DNA from: Sulfuricurvum sp. IAE1
GTDB lineage: Bacteria > Campylobacterota > Campylobacteria > Campylobacterales > Sulfurimonadaceae
NCBI GenBank assembly: GCA_945867285.1
Contig: CAMBHX010000067.1
Span: forward strand, 1 to 8,640
DNA: 8,640 nt
Direction of reading: 5' to 3'
The translations under genes were made by a program, and so were the position numbers. A model generated the notes under the pieces. The model was given only the letters and a program-made list of their open reading frames with translations. It was not told the origin of the DNA and did not search any database. Below, piece by piece: positions 1-6,908 of this stretch (position 1 is its first letter; each line of letters begins with the position of its first letter).

Positions 1-1
1 C

Positions 2-67
2 GATGCAATGTCAAACTCAAACGATCTTACTGCTTTGTTTGATACGTTTATTCAGGCTCTTAGATGA
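2..67 (+). CDS. C-terminal tail of upstream gene, possibly metal-binding protein of the same ABC transporter (partial)
   Basis: An open frame enters from the left edge and stops at the TGA at 65-67, giving about 21 residues (begins DAMSNSND, ends FIQALR). The TGA overlaps the ATG of the next gene in an ATGA arrangement, so the two are very likely co-transcribed and translationally coupled. An amphipathic tail of the type 'D-x(n)-LFDTFIQAL' resembles the last helix of periplasmic zinc/manganese-binding proteins (ZnuA/TroA family), which often precede such a permease gene. That identification is inference from a very short fragment; the ATPase subunit is the main alternative. Confidence 0.5.
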   Translation, partial: DAMSNSNDLTALFDTFIQALR

Positions 68-816
68 TGGATTTATTCCTCATCCCTTTAGCTCTTTGCT
101 TGATATTGGTTCTCATCCATACATGGTTTGGGATGGGAATCTTGGCTCGAGGGATTATTTTTACCGATTTGGCGATTGCTCAGATGGCGGCATTGGGTTC
201 TTCGGTGAGCTTGGGGTATTTTCATGGGGAATATCTGTATCTTTTTACTCTTGTTTTTTCATTGGGAACGGGGATGCTTATCGCTTACGCAACCACACGA
301 GCGTTACAACTTGAGGCGTTTATAGGTCTGATATATGTTATGGGTGCCAGTGGTATTTTGATGGTTTTGGCACACAGTTCTGAGGGGATGGAGCATTTCA
401 AATCACTCCTTGCCAACGATATTTTATTTGTAACCTTTGATCAAGTCAAATACGCCATGGTTCTTTATGGTGTTATTGGGCTTTTGGCATGGAAACTGTA
501 TCCCAAAACTACAGGTGTGAAGCGAGAAGTGCTCTTTTTCACCCTTCTGTCGTTAACGGTCACTTCATCGGTGGGATTAGCTGGGGTATTGGTGGTGTTT
601 GTTCTATTGATCGCTCCCGTTTTGGTGGCATCGATGCAAAAACGACTCCCAGTCTATATTTTTGCCATTGTTTTTGGATGGAGCATTTGTGTGAGCGCTA
701 TTTTTCTGGCCTTTTACATTGATTTGCCAACAGGGTACACCATGGCAGGATTGGGTGCATTATTAGCACTGCTGAGTGTCTTAATCCTATCTGATAAAAA
801 AAATAGTACCACTTAA
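64..816 (+). CDS. znuB: Metal ABC transporter permease, ABC-3 (ZnuB/MntB) family, divergent
   Basis: Predicted inner-membrane permease of a zinc/manganese/iron-type ABC importer, 250 aa, slightly shorter than the usual 260-290. It is almost entirely hydrophobic, with about seven or eight membrane segments. Family landmarks in order: a GMGILARGIIFTDLAIAQ stretch (residues 23-40) matching the 'R-x(n)-F-x-D-x(4)-H' region; a LLANDILFVTFDQV stretch (about 115-128) matching 'LFGDLLAVTPEDL'; VGLAGVLVVFVLLIAP (about 171-186) matching the late 'VG-x-L-x(n)-P' helix; and YIDLPTGYTMAG (about 218-229) matching 'YDTPAGPSV'. Two departures stand out: the usual His after the Asp is Gln40, and the cytoplasmic loop around residues 140-155 is about 18 residues shorter than in E. 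coli ZnuB as I recall it, removing the region of the coupling helix. No Shine-Dalgarno is visible; translation probably re-initiates from the overlapping upstream stop. Met2 is an equally possible start. The metal is not determined by sequence. Confidence 0.85.
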   Translation: MMDLFLIPLALCLILVLIHTWFGMGILARGIIFTDLAIAQMAALGSSVSLGYFHGEYLYLFTLVFSLGTGMLIAYATTRALQLEAFIGLIYVMGASGILMVLAHSSEGMEHFKSLLANDILFVTFDQVKYAMVLYGVIGLLAWKLYPKTTGVKREVLFFTLLSLTVTSSVGLAGVLVVFVLLIAPVLVASMQKRLPVYIFAIVFGWSICVSAIFLAFYIDLPTGYTMAGLGALLALLSVLILSDKKNSTT

Positions 817-840
817 CCCTGTACATGTTACACTTCCGAT

Positions 841-1275
841 ATGAATACGATACAAAAACCATTTTGGGAAACTAAATCATTAGAAGAGCTTGACCATGAA
901 GAGTGGGAAGCGTTATGTGACGGATGTGGGCTATGCTGTTTGCATCGTTTACAAGGCGAGGAAGAGGATGATCCCGTCGTAACTACACGGGTTGTATGCC
1001 GATGTTATGATATTACTAAAAATCAATGTAGTGATTACGCTAATCGCTTTACTTTGGTGGAAGGGTGCACACAATTAACAGTCAAACGTGCGCAGGAATT
1101 TGATTGGCTTCCCTCTTCATGTGCTTATCGTCTCCGTCATCACAATCTCCCTCTCCCACCATGGCATCCACTCATAACAGGTTCTCGTGACAGTGTAAAT
1201 CCTCATGGAATACAGATGATTAATCCTATTCTTGAAACACCCGCAATAGACTTGGAAGAGTATATTATTGATTAA
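841..1275 (+). CDS. ycgN: YcgN/UPF0260 family cysteine-cluster protein
   Basis: Small (144 aa) soluble protein of the UPF0260/YcgN family (E. coli member about 150 aa). The start FWETKSLEELDHEEWEALCD and the end NPILETPAIDLEEYI are family hallmarks. The conserved cysteines are C26-x2-C29-x2-C32-C33 (CDGCGLCC), C53 and C55 (VCRCYD), C63, C76 and C94 (WLPSSCAYR), with the WHPL segment near 108-111. The CxxCxxCC cluster is the defining motif of the broader YkgJ/UPF0153-like zinc or iron-sulfur cluster binding group; biochemical function is not established. It lies 24 bases after the permease gene on the same strand, so it may be read through from that operon. No clear Shine-Dalgarno precedes the ATG, but no alternative start fits better because the motif begins at residue 8. 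Confidence 0.9.
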   Translation: MNTIQKPFWETKSLEELDHEEWEALCDGCGLCCLHRLQGEEEDDPVVTTRVVCRCYDITKNQCSDYANRFTLVEGCTQLTVKRAQEFDWLPSSCAYRLRHHNLPLPPWHPLITGSRDSVNPHGIQMINPILETPAIDLEEYIID

Positions 1276-1280
1276 TAATA

Positions 1281-1296
1281 TCTAGCGTGAGCTAGA
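1281..1296. terminator. Hairpin between convergent genes, candidate bidirectional terminator
   Basis: A perfect 6-bp stem (TCTAGC / GCTAGA) closes a GTGA loop, which is a GNRA-type tetraloop when read from the plus strand. It lies 5 bases after the ycgN stop and overlaps the TAG stop of the convergent minus-strand gene (1292-1294). On the minus strand it is followed by TATTATTAAT, a weak U-rich tract; on the plus strand no T-run follows. It is therefore a plausible but weak intrinsic terminator, better for the minus-strand operon. Confidence 0.45.
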
Positions 1297-1579
1297 GTTC
1301 TCGAATCTCGTTTACGAAGATTTTAATGGTTTTGTCTTTGAGTTCTTCTTTGATGGCTTGCGCCAAGACTATTGCTTCGGACGGTTGTAAAAAAAGATGA
1401 AACAAGCCAAACTCACGCCGTGCACTTACTTGTTCTTCAATACGCATCAAAAAAGCTCCAGCGCTATAACGCTTGCACGGGAAAAAATAAAAATCATCAT
1501 ACCCCTCTTCCAGTAATAAATCGACCAAGGTGTTTTTGTTGGCGATGTCAAAATAAATATCCATTCTATTCAAGCTCAT
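1292..1579 (-). CDS. DUF3240 family protein, last gene of metal-efflux operon
   Basis: A 95-aa soluble protein without signal peptide or membrane segment. Its overall pattern fits DUF3240: an N-terminal MDIYFDIANKNTLVDLLLEE (residues 6-25), a central aromatic DDFYFFP (28-34), RREFGLFHLFL (54-64), and a helix plus final strand TIKIFVNEI (84-92). DUF3240 genes are commonly found beside CzcA-type RND pumps, as here. The alternating strand-helix pattern and size are reminiscent of the PII-like fold, suggesting a small sensor or allosteric protein, but that is inference. The start at 1579 is supported by a four-base ATGA overlap with the pump gene and by GAGGG five bases upstream. Met6 is the only nearby alternative. 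Cys35 and several His/Glu could bind metal. Function is unknown. Confidence 0.75.
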   Translation of the reverse strand: MSLNRMDIYFDIANKNTLVDLLLEEGYDDFYFFPCKRYSAGAFLMRIEEQVSARREFGLFHLFLQPSEAIVLAQAIKEELKDKTIKIFVNEIREL

Positions 1580-4500
1580 TTTTTCCCTCGATTATAAATC
1601 AGTTTAAAGGCAGGTGGCAAGATAAGTAGCGTTAAAATAGTTGACGTTACCAATCCTCCTAATACTACGATAGCCAGTGGTCTTTGAATCTCGCTTCCAA
1701 CTCCAGTGGCAAATAACAAGGGGAGCAATCCAAGTGCTGCGATAAATGCTGTCATCAGTACAGGGCGAAGTCGTCTACGTGCACCCTCTTGGACTGTTTC
1801 ATCTATCGTGTATCCACTGGAAAGCAAGGTGTTAAAATAGCTCACCATGACGATACCGTTAAGCACTGCAATTCCAAAAAGGGCGATGAATCCAACTGAT
1901 GCAGGGACGGAGAGATACTCGCCACTGATGAACAAAGAGATAATTCCGCCTGTAATGGCAAAAGGGATATTGAGCAAAATGAGCAGCGTGTTGCTCACCG
2001 AACGGAAGGTAAAAAATAGGATGAAGAAGATTACCACAATACTGATCGGAACGACTGCCATCAATCGTGCGGATGAGCGCTGCTGATTTTCAAATTGTCC
2101 TCCATAGGTGATGTGATACCCATCGGGAAGTTTGATGGTAGTGTTTATTTTTTGTTTTGCCTCTTCGACAAAACTAACTAAATCTCGACCTTCAACATTG
2201 GAACGTACTACGCTTAGGCGTTGTCCATTTTCACGAGTAACCTGAACGGGTCCTTGCTCTTGGGTAATGTTTGCAACACTGGCGATAGGGACGCTTCCCC
2301 CTTCTGTAAGAGGTATTTCCAATGCACTAAACTTGTTAAAGTCTTTGGCTATATCGCTGTCCAGTCGGATCATAACGGGCGTGCGAACATTCCCCTCACT
2401 TAGGGTATCGACGATGATTCCCTCCAGTGAGGCTTTTAGAAATTGTTGTAACTCACCGCTGCTTACCCCTGTGTTAGCCGTCGCAAATCGGTCAGGCGTT
2501 ACGGTGAGATAGTTGATCCCCTCGTTAAGAGTGACAATGACTTCGCTGGAGCCGGAGATCGATTCCAGTGTTGTACCTACTTTGGTACTTAGAGCATTAA
2601 GTGTATCGATGTCGGGTCCGAAGATTTTGATCGCCAAATCTCCACGTGAACCCGTGAGCATCTCTGAGATACGCATATCAATGGGTTGGGTGAAACTAAA
2701 TCCTACCCCTGCAAAAGGTTTGAGGGCAGCCGTGATATTGTGAAGTATGGCTTCTTTGGATTCCGCTTTCCACTCTTCTTTGGGTTTTAAAATCAAAAAA
2801 GTATCGGTTTGATTGAGTGTCATAGGATCCAGTCCCATCTCATCGGTTCCAGTACGTGCCACGATGGTCTTGATTTCAGGGATATTTTTGAGCAACTCTT
2901 TTTGGATTAGGAGATTGAGCTCTTTGGATGCTTGCAGTGATATGGAGGGGATAGGCTCAACTGCTAGGATAATATCTCCCTCATCCAGAGAGGGCATAAA
3001 CGTCTTACCGACCAGTCCAAAGAGTGAAAAGCTCACGACCAAGAAAAGAATTGCCCCAATAAAGAGAGTCTTTGTTCGAGTAAGGGCAAAGGAAAGAAGC
3101 GGTTTATAGAGACGTGCAAACAATAAATCCAGTTTTGTTTCATGATGAGGAGTGGATTTGAGCAGTAGTGATGCAACGACGGGAATGACAGTTAATGAAA
3201 GGAAAAGAGAACCTAATAATGCAAAGACAATGGTCAGCGCAACTGGAGCAAATAGTTTCCCCTCTAATCCTTCTAGTGACAGCAGTGGTAAGAAAACAAC
3301 GGAAATAATAATAAGCCCACTAAATACTGAGATACTGACTTCTTTTGCGGCACGATAAACGAGATGAAGTTTTGGGAGTTTTTGATTCTTTTCCCCCAGT
3401 GCTGCAAAGGTGTTTTCGACAACAACAACTGCCGAATCGACTAATATTCCCACGGCAATTGCCAGCCCCCCTAAGCTCATGAGGTTTGCAGTAATCCCAG
3501 TGGCTTGCATGAGGATAAATGCGATGGAGAGTGCCAGTGGTAATATCACCGCAACGCTAATCGCCGCACGGACATCACCCAAAAAGAGGAGCAAGAGGAT
3601 GACGACCAGAATAACTGCTTCGGTAAGTGCTTGGGAAACCGTATCAACCGCTTTTTGGGTAAGTTCACTTCTATCATAAAAAGGGACAATGGTGACACCT
3701 TTTGGTAGTGTTGGAGCAAGCAGCGCAAGACGTTCTTTGATGTCAATAATGCTCTCTTTGGCATTCGCACCACGCAGTGCCATCACCAGACCCTCGGTGG
3801 TTTCGTCCAGTCCATCTTTGGTGACAAATCCCATACGAGTTCGTGATTCTTCGGCAATGGTACAAAAATCGCTGATGCGTATGGGGCCATTGTGCGAATG
3901 AATCGTGATGTGACCGATTTCGTCTTTGTTTTGGACACCACTTTGAACTTTTACCAAATACCCCTCATCACCTTTGTCAAGCCGTCCTGCGCCATCATTT
4001 TTGAGGTTTTCACCTAGCGCTTGCTCAAGAGTGGAGATTGTGATTCCCAGTCTCCCCATAGCACTTGTATCAGGAATGATGGTGATAGTACGTGCTTCAC
4101 CGCCCAGTGCGTTGATGTCAGCAACTCCTACAGCCGATCGCAGTGCTGGACGAATGGTAAAATCAAGCAGCTCACGTTTGGCTTGTTGACTAATATTGCC
4201 CTCGATGGTGAACATAAATATTTCACCCAAGGGGGTTGTGATGGGTGCCATACCTCCATTGACCCCTTTGGGTAATGAACTCATGGCAGTGGTGAGTTTT
4301 TCAGACACTTGCGCACGGGCACGATAAACATCCGTTCCATCTTTAAAATCAATAGTTATATCGGCAATGCCGTATTTGGAAGTGCTTTTGAGCATGCTTT
4401 GGTTTTCTAATCCCACGAGCTCTGCTTCGAGTGGTCGCACTACTCGTGATTCTACCTCCTCGGGAGTCATTCCAGGAGCTTTAAGGATTATTTTTACCTG

Positions 4501-4635
4501 TGTAGAAGAGATATCGGGGAAGGCATCGATGGGAATTTTTAGAAATGAATAGACTCCTCCTATGAGGATTCCCATTGCCATGAGCAAAATAACAATGCGT
4601 TGTTTGAGTGAAAACTCAATGATGGAACCCAGCAT
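1576..4635 (-). CDS. czcA: CzcA-type heavy-metal efflux RND pump
   Basis: Inner-membrane proton-driven transporter of the HME-RND family, 1019 aa, full length (usual 1020-1070). Visible landmarks: N-terminal TM1 with KIPIDAFPDIS (residues 33-43) and APGMTPEEVESRV (53-65); TM2-TM6 block from about 336 to 490 after FYDRSELTQKAVD (319-331); TM4 LAIAVGILVDSAVVVVEN (391-408); second periplasmic half with MPSLDEGD (547-554) and QPIDMRISEMLTGSRGDLAIKIFGPD (650-675); GGQFENQQ (845-852); TM8-12 from about 857, including GFIALFGIAVLNGIVM (915-930) and a final LPPAF. The QPI-x-MR...GDLA-x-K-x-FG and AVLNG signatures resemble CzcA rather than the Cu/Ag pump CusA, pointing to divalent ions (Co, Zn, Cd, Ni). 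In TM4 the essential Asp (D400) and Glu (E407) are present, but the first Asp of the CzcA 'DFG-x3-DG' motif is Ala394, so substrate class is uncertain. The start overlaps the adaptor stop as TAATG; the end overlaps the DUF3240 start as ATGA. Confidence 0.95.
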   Translation of the reverse strand: MLGSIIEFSLKQRIVILLMAMGILIGGVYSFLKIPIDAFPDISSTQVKIILKAPGMTPEEVESRVVRPLEAELVGLENQSMLKSTSKYGIADITIDFKDGTDVYRARAQVSEKLTTAMSSLPKGVNGGMAPITTPLGEIFMFTIEGNISQQAKRELLDFTIRPALRSAVGVADINALGGEARTITIIPDTSAMGRLGITISTLEQALGENLKNDGAGRLDKGDEGYLVKVQSGVQNKDEIGHITIHSHNGPIRISDFCTIAEESRTRMGFVTKDGLDETTEGLVMALRGANAKESIIDIKERLALLAPTLPKGVTIVPFYDRSELTQKAVDTVSQALTEAVILVVILLLLFLGDVRAAISVAVILPLALSIAFILMQATGITANLMSLGGLAIAVGILVDSAVVVVENTFAALGEKNQKLPKLHLVYRAAKEVSISVFSGLIIISVVFLPLLSLEGLEGKLFAPVALTIVFALLGSLFLSLTVIPVVASLLLKSTPHHETKLDLLFARLYKPLLSFALTRTKTLFIGAILFLVVSFSLFGLVGKTFMPSLDEGDIILAVEPIPSISLQASKELNLLIQKELLKNIPEIKTIVARTGTDEMGLDPMTLNQTDTFLILKPKEEWKAESKEAILHNITAALKPFAGVGFSFTQPIDMRISEMLTGSRGDLAIKIFGPDIDTLNALSTKVGTTLESISGSSEVIVTLNEGINYLTVTPDRFATANTGVSSGELQQFLKASLEGIIVDTLSEGNVRTPVMIRLDSDIAKDFNKFSALEIPLTEGGSVPIASVANITQEQGPVQVTRENGQRLSVVRSNVEGRDLVSFVEEAKQKINTTIKLPDGYHITYGGQFENQQRSSARLMAVVPISIVVIFFILFFTFRSVSNTLLILLNIPFAITGGIISLFISGEYLSVPASVGFIALFGIAVLNGIVMVSYFNTLLSSGYTIDETVQEGARRRLRPVLMTAFIAALGLLPLLFATGVGSEIQRPLAIVVLGGLVTSTILTLLILPPAFKLIYNRGKK
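1585..1589 (-). promoter_or_regulatory. Shine-Dalgarno of the DUF3240 gene, inside the end of the pump gene
   Basis: On the minus strand GAGGG lies five bases before the ATG at 1579-1577. It is made by the last Arg-Gly codons of the pump gene. It supports Met1 rather than Met6 as the start and suggests the overlapping gene is efficiently translated. Confidence 0.65.
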
Positions 4636-5672
4636 TATTCAAACCCCAATCCGCTCATGGCGCCTTTGAGGACAACTAGACCGCTAATGGCTACTTTTGT
4701 GTTGGTGTCAATCCCTTTTTGGCGTACTAAAACCCCCTCTTTGCTGGTAGCTGTGATGAGGAGTTCTTGTGCACTAAACCCCGTAGAGTTTCGGATGAAA
4801 CAGATAGTTTTACCACCAAACTGCATGAGAGCTTGGGTAGGAATCATCATAGAGACGGTGGATTTGGAAGTGGATATTAACACGGGGATGGTTGTCCCTG
4901 CAGTGAGTTTGGTATCACGTATTTTAGCCATGGCAATACTTGAATTTGTCAAGCTGTTAATGGAAGGTGATACTGAGAGTAGGGTCCCGATGGGACGAGC
5001 ATCTTTGGAGAGAACGGTATCGCCTTTTGAGACGGAAGAAACAAGGCTTGGGGAGATATTAATCATAGCTACCATAGCACTGGGGTCTGAAATCCTAAAA
5101 TAGGGTTGATAAGGGGTGATTTTCTGGGCAACTGCCAACGGAGCATCGGTGATGATACCACTTTTTTGAGCGATTACATTCATCGTTCCGTTAGCATTGG
5201 CACGCACTCCTGCACTTTTAAATTGACTCTCCAGGGTAGTGATACGTGACATCAAACTGGAGGCTTCGAGTGCACTTGCTTGGTAGTCACGATAGGAGAT
5301 GATTCCGTCTTTGTAGAGAATCTCGTCTTTTGCAGCGTTATTTTGTATTGCTTTGTAGCGATTGCGCAGTTCTTTGAGCTCAAAACTGCTTGTCATAAGA
5401 GAGGGTGAGAGGATAGTACACATTATTTGCCCTTGTTTGACCAAATCCCCTTGTCGAACATTAAGTGATATTACAGACGCCTCCTGATCCAAAAAGTAAC
5501 TTTTGGATTTGTCTTCGTCATAGTCGATTTTGGCGATGAGTGGTCCTGCAAGTGTCGTGTTGCTACTGTGGACACTTTGTGTTGTGATCCCCAGCTTTTT
5601 CATTTGAGCGTCACTTATAGTGATTTGTGCCATGAGTGAGGTTGTGAGGGCGAGTAGGGCTAATAATTTCAT
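4635..5672 (-). CDS. Periplasmic adaptor (membrane fusion) subunit of metal efflux pump, CzcB-like
   Basis: Membrane-fusion protein linking the RND pump to the outer-membrane channel, 345 aa. Residues 1-15 are a signal peptide (MKLL..., cleavage after MA). The first lipoyl half is at about 65-90 (ASVISLNVRQGDLVKQGQIMCTILSP) and a helical hairpin at about 91-155. The second lipoyl half is at about 164-195 (NVIAQKSGIITDAP... PYFRISDPS). Beta-barrel and membrane-proximal parts follow, ending IDTNTKVAISGLVVLKGA. It is short for the family (CusB about 400, CzcB about 520) and lacks the long N-terminal histidine-rich extension of CzcB. AGGAG is positioned about 10 bases before the ATG. The start overlaps the preceding gene as ATGA and the stop overlaps the pump start. 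Subfamily is assigned mainly from the neighbours; a role in the same tripartite pump is nearly certain. Confidence 0.9.
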   Translation of the reverse strand: MKLLALLALTTSLMAQITISDAQMKKLGITTQSVHSSNTTLAGPLIAKIDYDEDKSKSYFLDQEASVISLNVRQGDLVKQGQIMCTILSPSLMTSSFELKELRNRYKAIQNNAAKDEILYKDGIISYRDYQASALEASSLMSRITTLESQFKSAGVRANANGTMNVIAQKSGIITDAPLAVAQKITPYQPYFRISDPSAMVAMINISPSLVSSVSKGDTVLSKDARPIGTLLSVSPSINSLTNSSIAMAKIRDTKLTAGTTIPVLISTSKSTVSMMIPTQALMQFGGKTICFIRNSTGFSAQELLITATSKEGVLVRQKGIDTNTKVAISGLVVLKGAMSGLGFE

Positions 5673-6850
5673 TGTATGGTTTCTCCTAATTTTTCTTCGA
5701 GTTGTGCTAGTTCATTGATATAGTCACGTTTGAGTTCGAGACACTGTAATCGTGAGTCAAAATATTCTTTTTGGGTAGCAATGTGTTCAAACTGACTCAC
5801 TACCCCCGCTTCATACCCTTTTTGGCTCATGTTTAAGAGATTCTTTTTAGTCTCTTGCGCTTTGAGTGCGTCGTTGTATCGCTTTTCTTTGAAGTGTAGA
5901 TGTTCAAGCAAGACATTGAGGTGCATCTCTAGCTTTTTAGCAGTCATGACGTTTGCATGAACCAGAGCACTTTTTTGGGTCATCAGTGCGGCAGCTTTTT
6001 TTTCATTTTTCTCCCCAAAAGCTAGTGGAATAGTTAGCGCAACATCAAGACTGTCTTGGGTGGGTTCGTGTGTGGCGCCCAAACCAATCGTATAGGCATC
6101 ATTTCCGTCATACAGGGAATTTTTGGCTTGAAGATCCAAAGAGGTGATACGTGAGTGGATTTTTTGCAGGTGAATGGAGTTTTTGATTTGTTCTTGCGTG
6201 ATGGCAGTTGTAGTGACAAAAGCAAAGGGTTTATCCTCAACGATGATTGGAACACTGCTCATGGTAGATTCTTTGAGGATTTCTTGGATGTGATCTTCTT
6301 CCATTTTCCCTATATGAAGTGCTTGCAGAGCATTTTCTTTTTCAACTTCCAAGCGTTGGAGCTCCATGCGAGACATGCGCCCTGCATCGACTTTTTTACG
6401 ACCTATGTCGTAGAATTTTTGTGCCGCATCGAACGCTTCTTGCAAAATGCTCAAGCGTTCTTGTTCTACGAGAGTGATAAACCAATCATGCTTGAGGGAT
6501 ATTTGTACATTTTGACGTATCAAAATAGCCTCTTGAATGAGTAACTGTTTCTCGTTGTCGTGCAGTAACGCTGTCGTCTCAGAGGCACCGGTTTTTTTGA
6601 GTGAATAGTGTACCATCCCACCGTATTTCCATCCGCTGTCCGCAGAGTCAATGCCTCGCACGGCGCTGGAATCAACGCTCAACGAGAGAGGGCTGGTCGC
6701 CAGCGCAGATGATTTGAGATGACTTGAAGCATCAATAGTACCTTGTGTGGTCATGAGCTCACCTGAAGCATTATAAGCTCGCTCACATAGCTGATCAAAC
6801 GTGATAGCGTGCATCAGCAGTGCCGGAGTTAGTAAAAATAGTAATTTCAT
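5669..6850 (-). CDS. TolC-family outer-membrane factor of metal efflux pump, CzcC-like
   Basis: Outer-membrane channel subunit, 393 aa, somewhat short for CzcC/TolC proteins (usually 410-470). Residues 1-15 form a signal peptide (MKLLFLLTPALLMHA) with no lipobox cysteine. The mature part starts ITFDQLCERAYNASGEL, the usual 'tl-x-qA' helix of outer-membrane efflux proteins. Two long helical, coiled-coil repeats follow (about 90-200 and 270-390); GRMSRMELQRLEVEKENAL (about 158-176) and GYEAGVVSQFEHIATQKEYFDS are the equivalent 'G-x2-S-x3-L-x(n)-a-x(n)-a' turns of the two repeats. The strand-forming DSLDVALTIPLAFG near 268-281 fits the second beta-barrel segment. AAAGAAG upstream is a modest ribosome-binding sequence. 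Its stop overlaps the adaptor start (ATGA). It is separated from the upstream small gene by 58 bases that contain an inverted repeat. Confidence 0.88.
   Translation of the reverse strand: MKLLFLLTPALLMHAITFDQLCERAYNASGELMTTQGTIDASSHLKSSALATSPLSLSVDSSAVRGIDSADSGWKYGGMVHYSLKKTGASETTALLHDNEKQLLIQEAILIRQNVQISLKHDWFITLVEQERLSILQEAFDAAQKFYDIGRKKVDAGRMSRMELQRLEVEKENALQALHIGKMEEDHIQEILKESTMSSVPIIVEDKPFAFVTTTAITQEQIKNSIHLQKIHSRITSLDLQAKNSLYDGNDAYTIGLGATHEPTQDSLDVALTIPLAFGEKNEKKAAALMTQKSALVHANVMTAKKLEMHLNVLLEHLHFKEKRYNDALKAQETKKNLLNMSQKGYEAGVVSQFEHIATQKEYFDSRLQCLELKRDYINELAQLEEKLGETIQ
5683..5687 (-). promoter_or_regulatory. Shine-Dalgarno of the adaptor gene
   Basis: AGGAG on the minus strand lies about ten bases upstream of the adaptor ATG (5672-5670), inside the last codons of the outer-membrane factor gene. 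It fixes the start that begins the signal peptide. Confidence 0.65.
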
Positions 6851-6875
6851 AGTTCTTCTTTAGGTATTAAAATAA

Positions 6876-6892
6876 ATGTGACAAATTCACAT
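6876..6892. repeat. Inverted repeat between the small exported protein gene and the outer-membrane factor gene
   Basis: ATGTGA and TCACAT form a perfect 6-bp inverted repeat around a 5-base AT-rich centre. It is the only clear structure in the 58-base gap and lies 26 bases upstream of the outer-membrane factor start. It could be an RNA hairpin that tunes expression of the two parts of the operon, or a protein-binding dyad. It resembles a CRP/FNR-family half-site pair but with a 5-base instead of 6-base spacer. Confidence 0.5.
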
Positions 6893-6908
6893 ACGAAATT
6901 AAAAAGAA

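Noticed and set aside
3..314. 103-codon open frame overlapping the permease start
   Set aside because: It is the +1 shadow of the permease gene; the real upstream gene reads in another frame and ends at 67.
822..834. Small dyad TGTACATGTTACA before ycgN
   Set aside because: Only the outer TGTA/TACA and a central ACATGT pair up; the symmetry is imperfect and too short to call an operator.
4657..5103. 148-codon open frame on the plus strand opposite the adaptor gene
   Set aside because: It is antisense to a clearly coding gene, has no ribosome-binding site or recognisable family, and fits the codon shadow of the adaptor.
6155..6544. 129-codon open frame on the plus strand opposite the outer-membrane factor gene
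   Set aside because: It lies wholly within a full-length recognisable gene on the other strand; composition (many Phe and His) looks like reverse-complement shadow rather than a protein.
6876..6892. CRP binding site (TGTGA-N6-TCACA)
   Set aside because: The spacer is 5 bases rather than 6, and a classical CRP-cAMP system is not expected in Campylobacterota; kept only as an inverted repeat.
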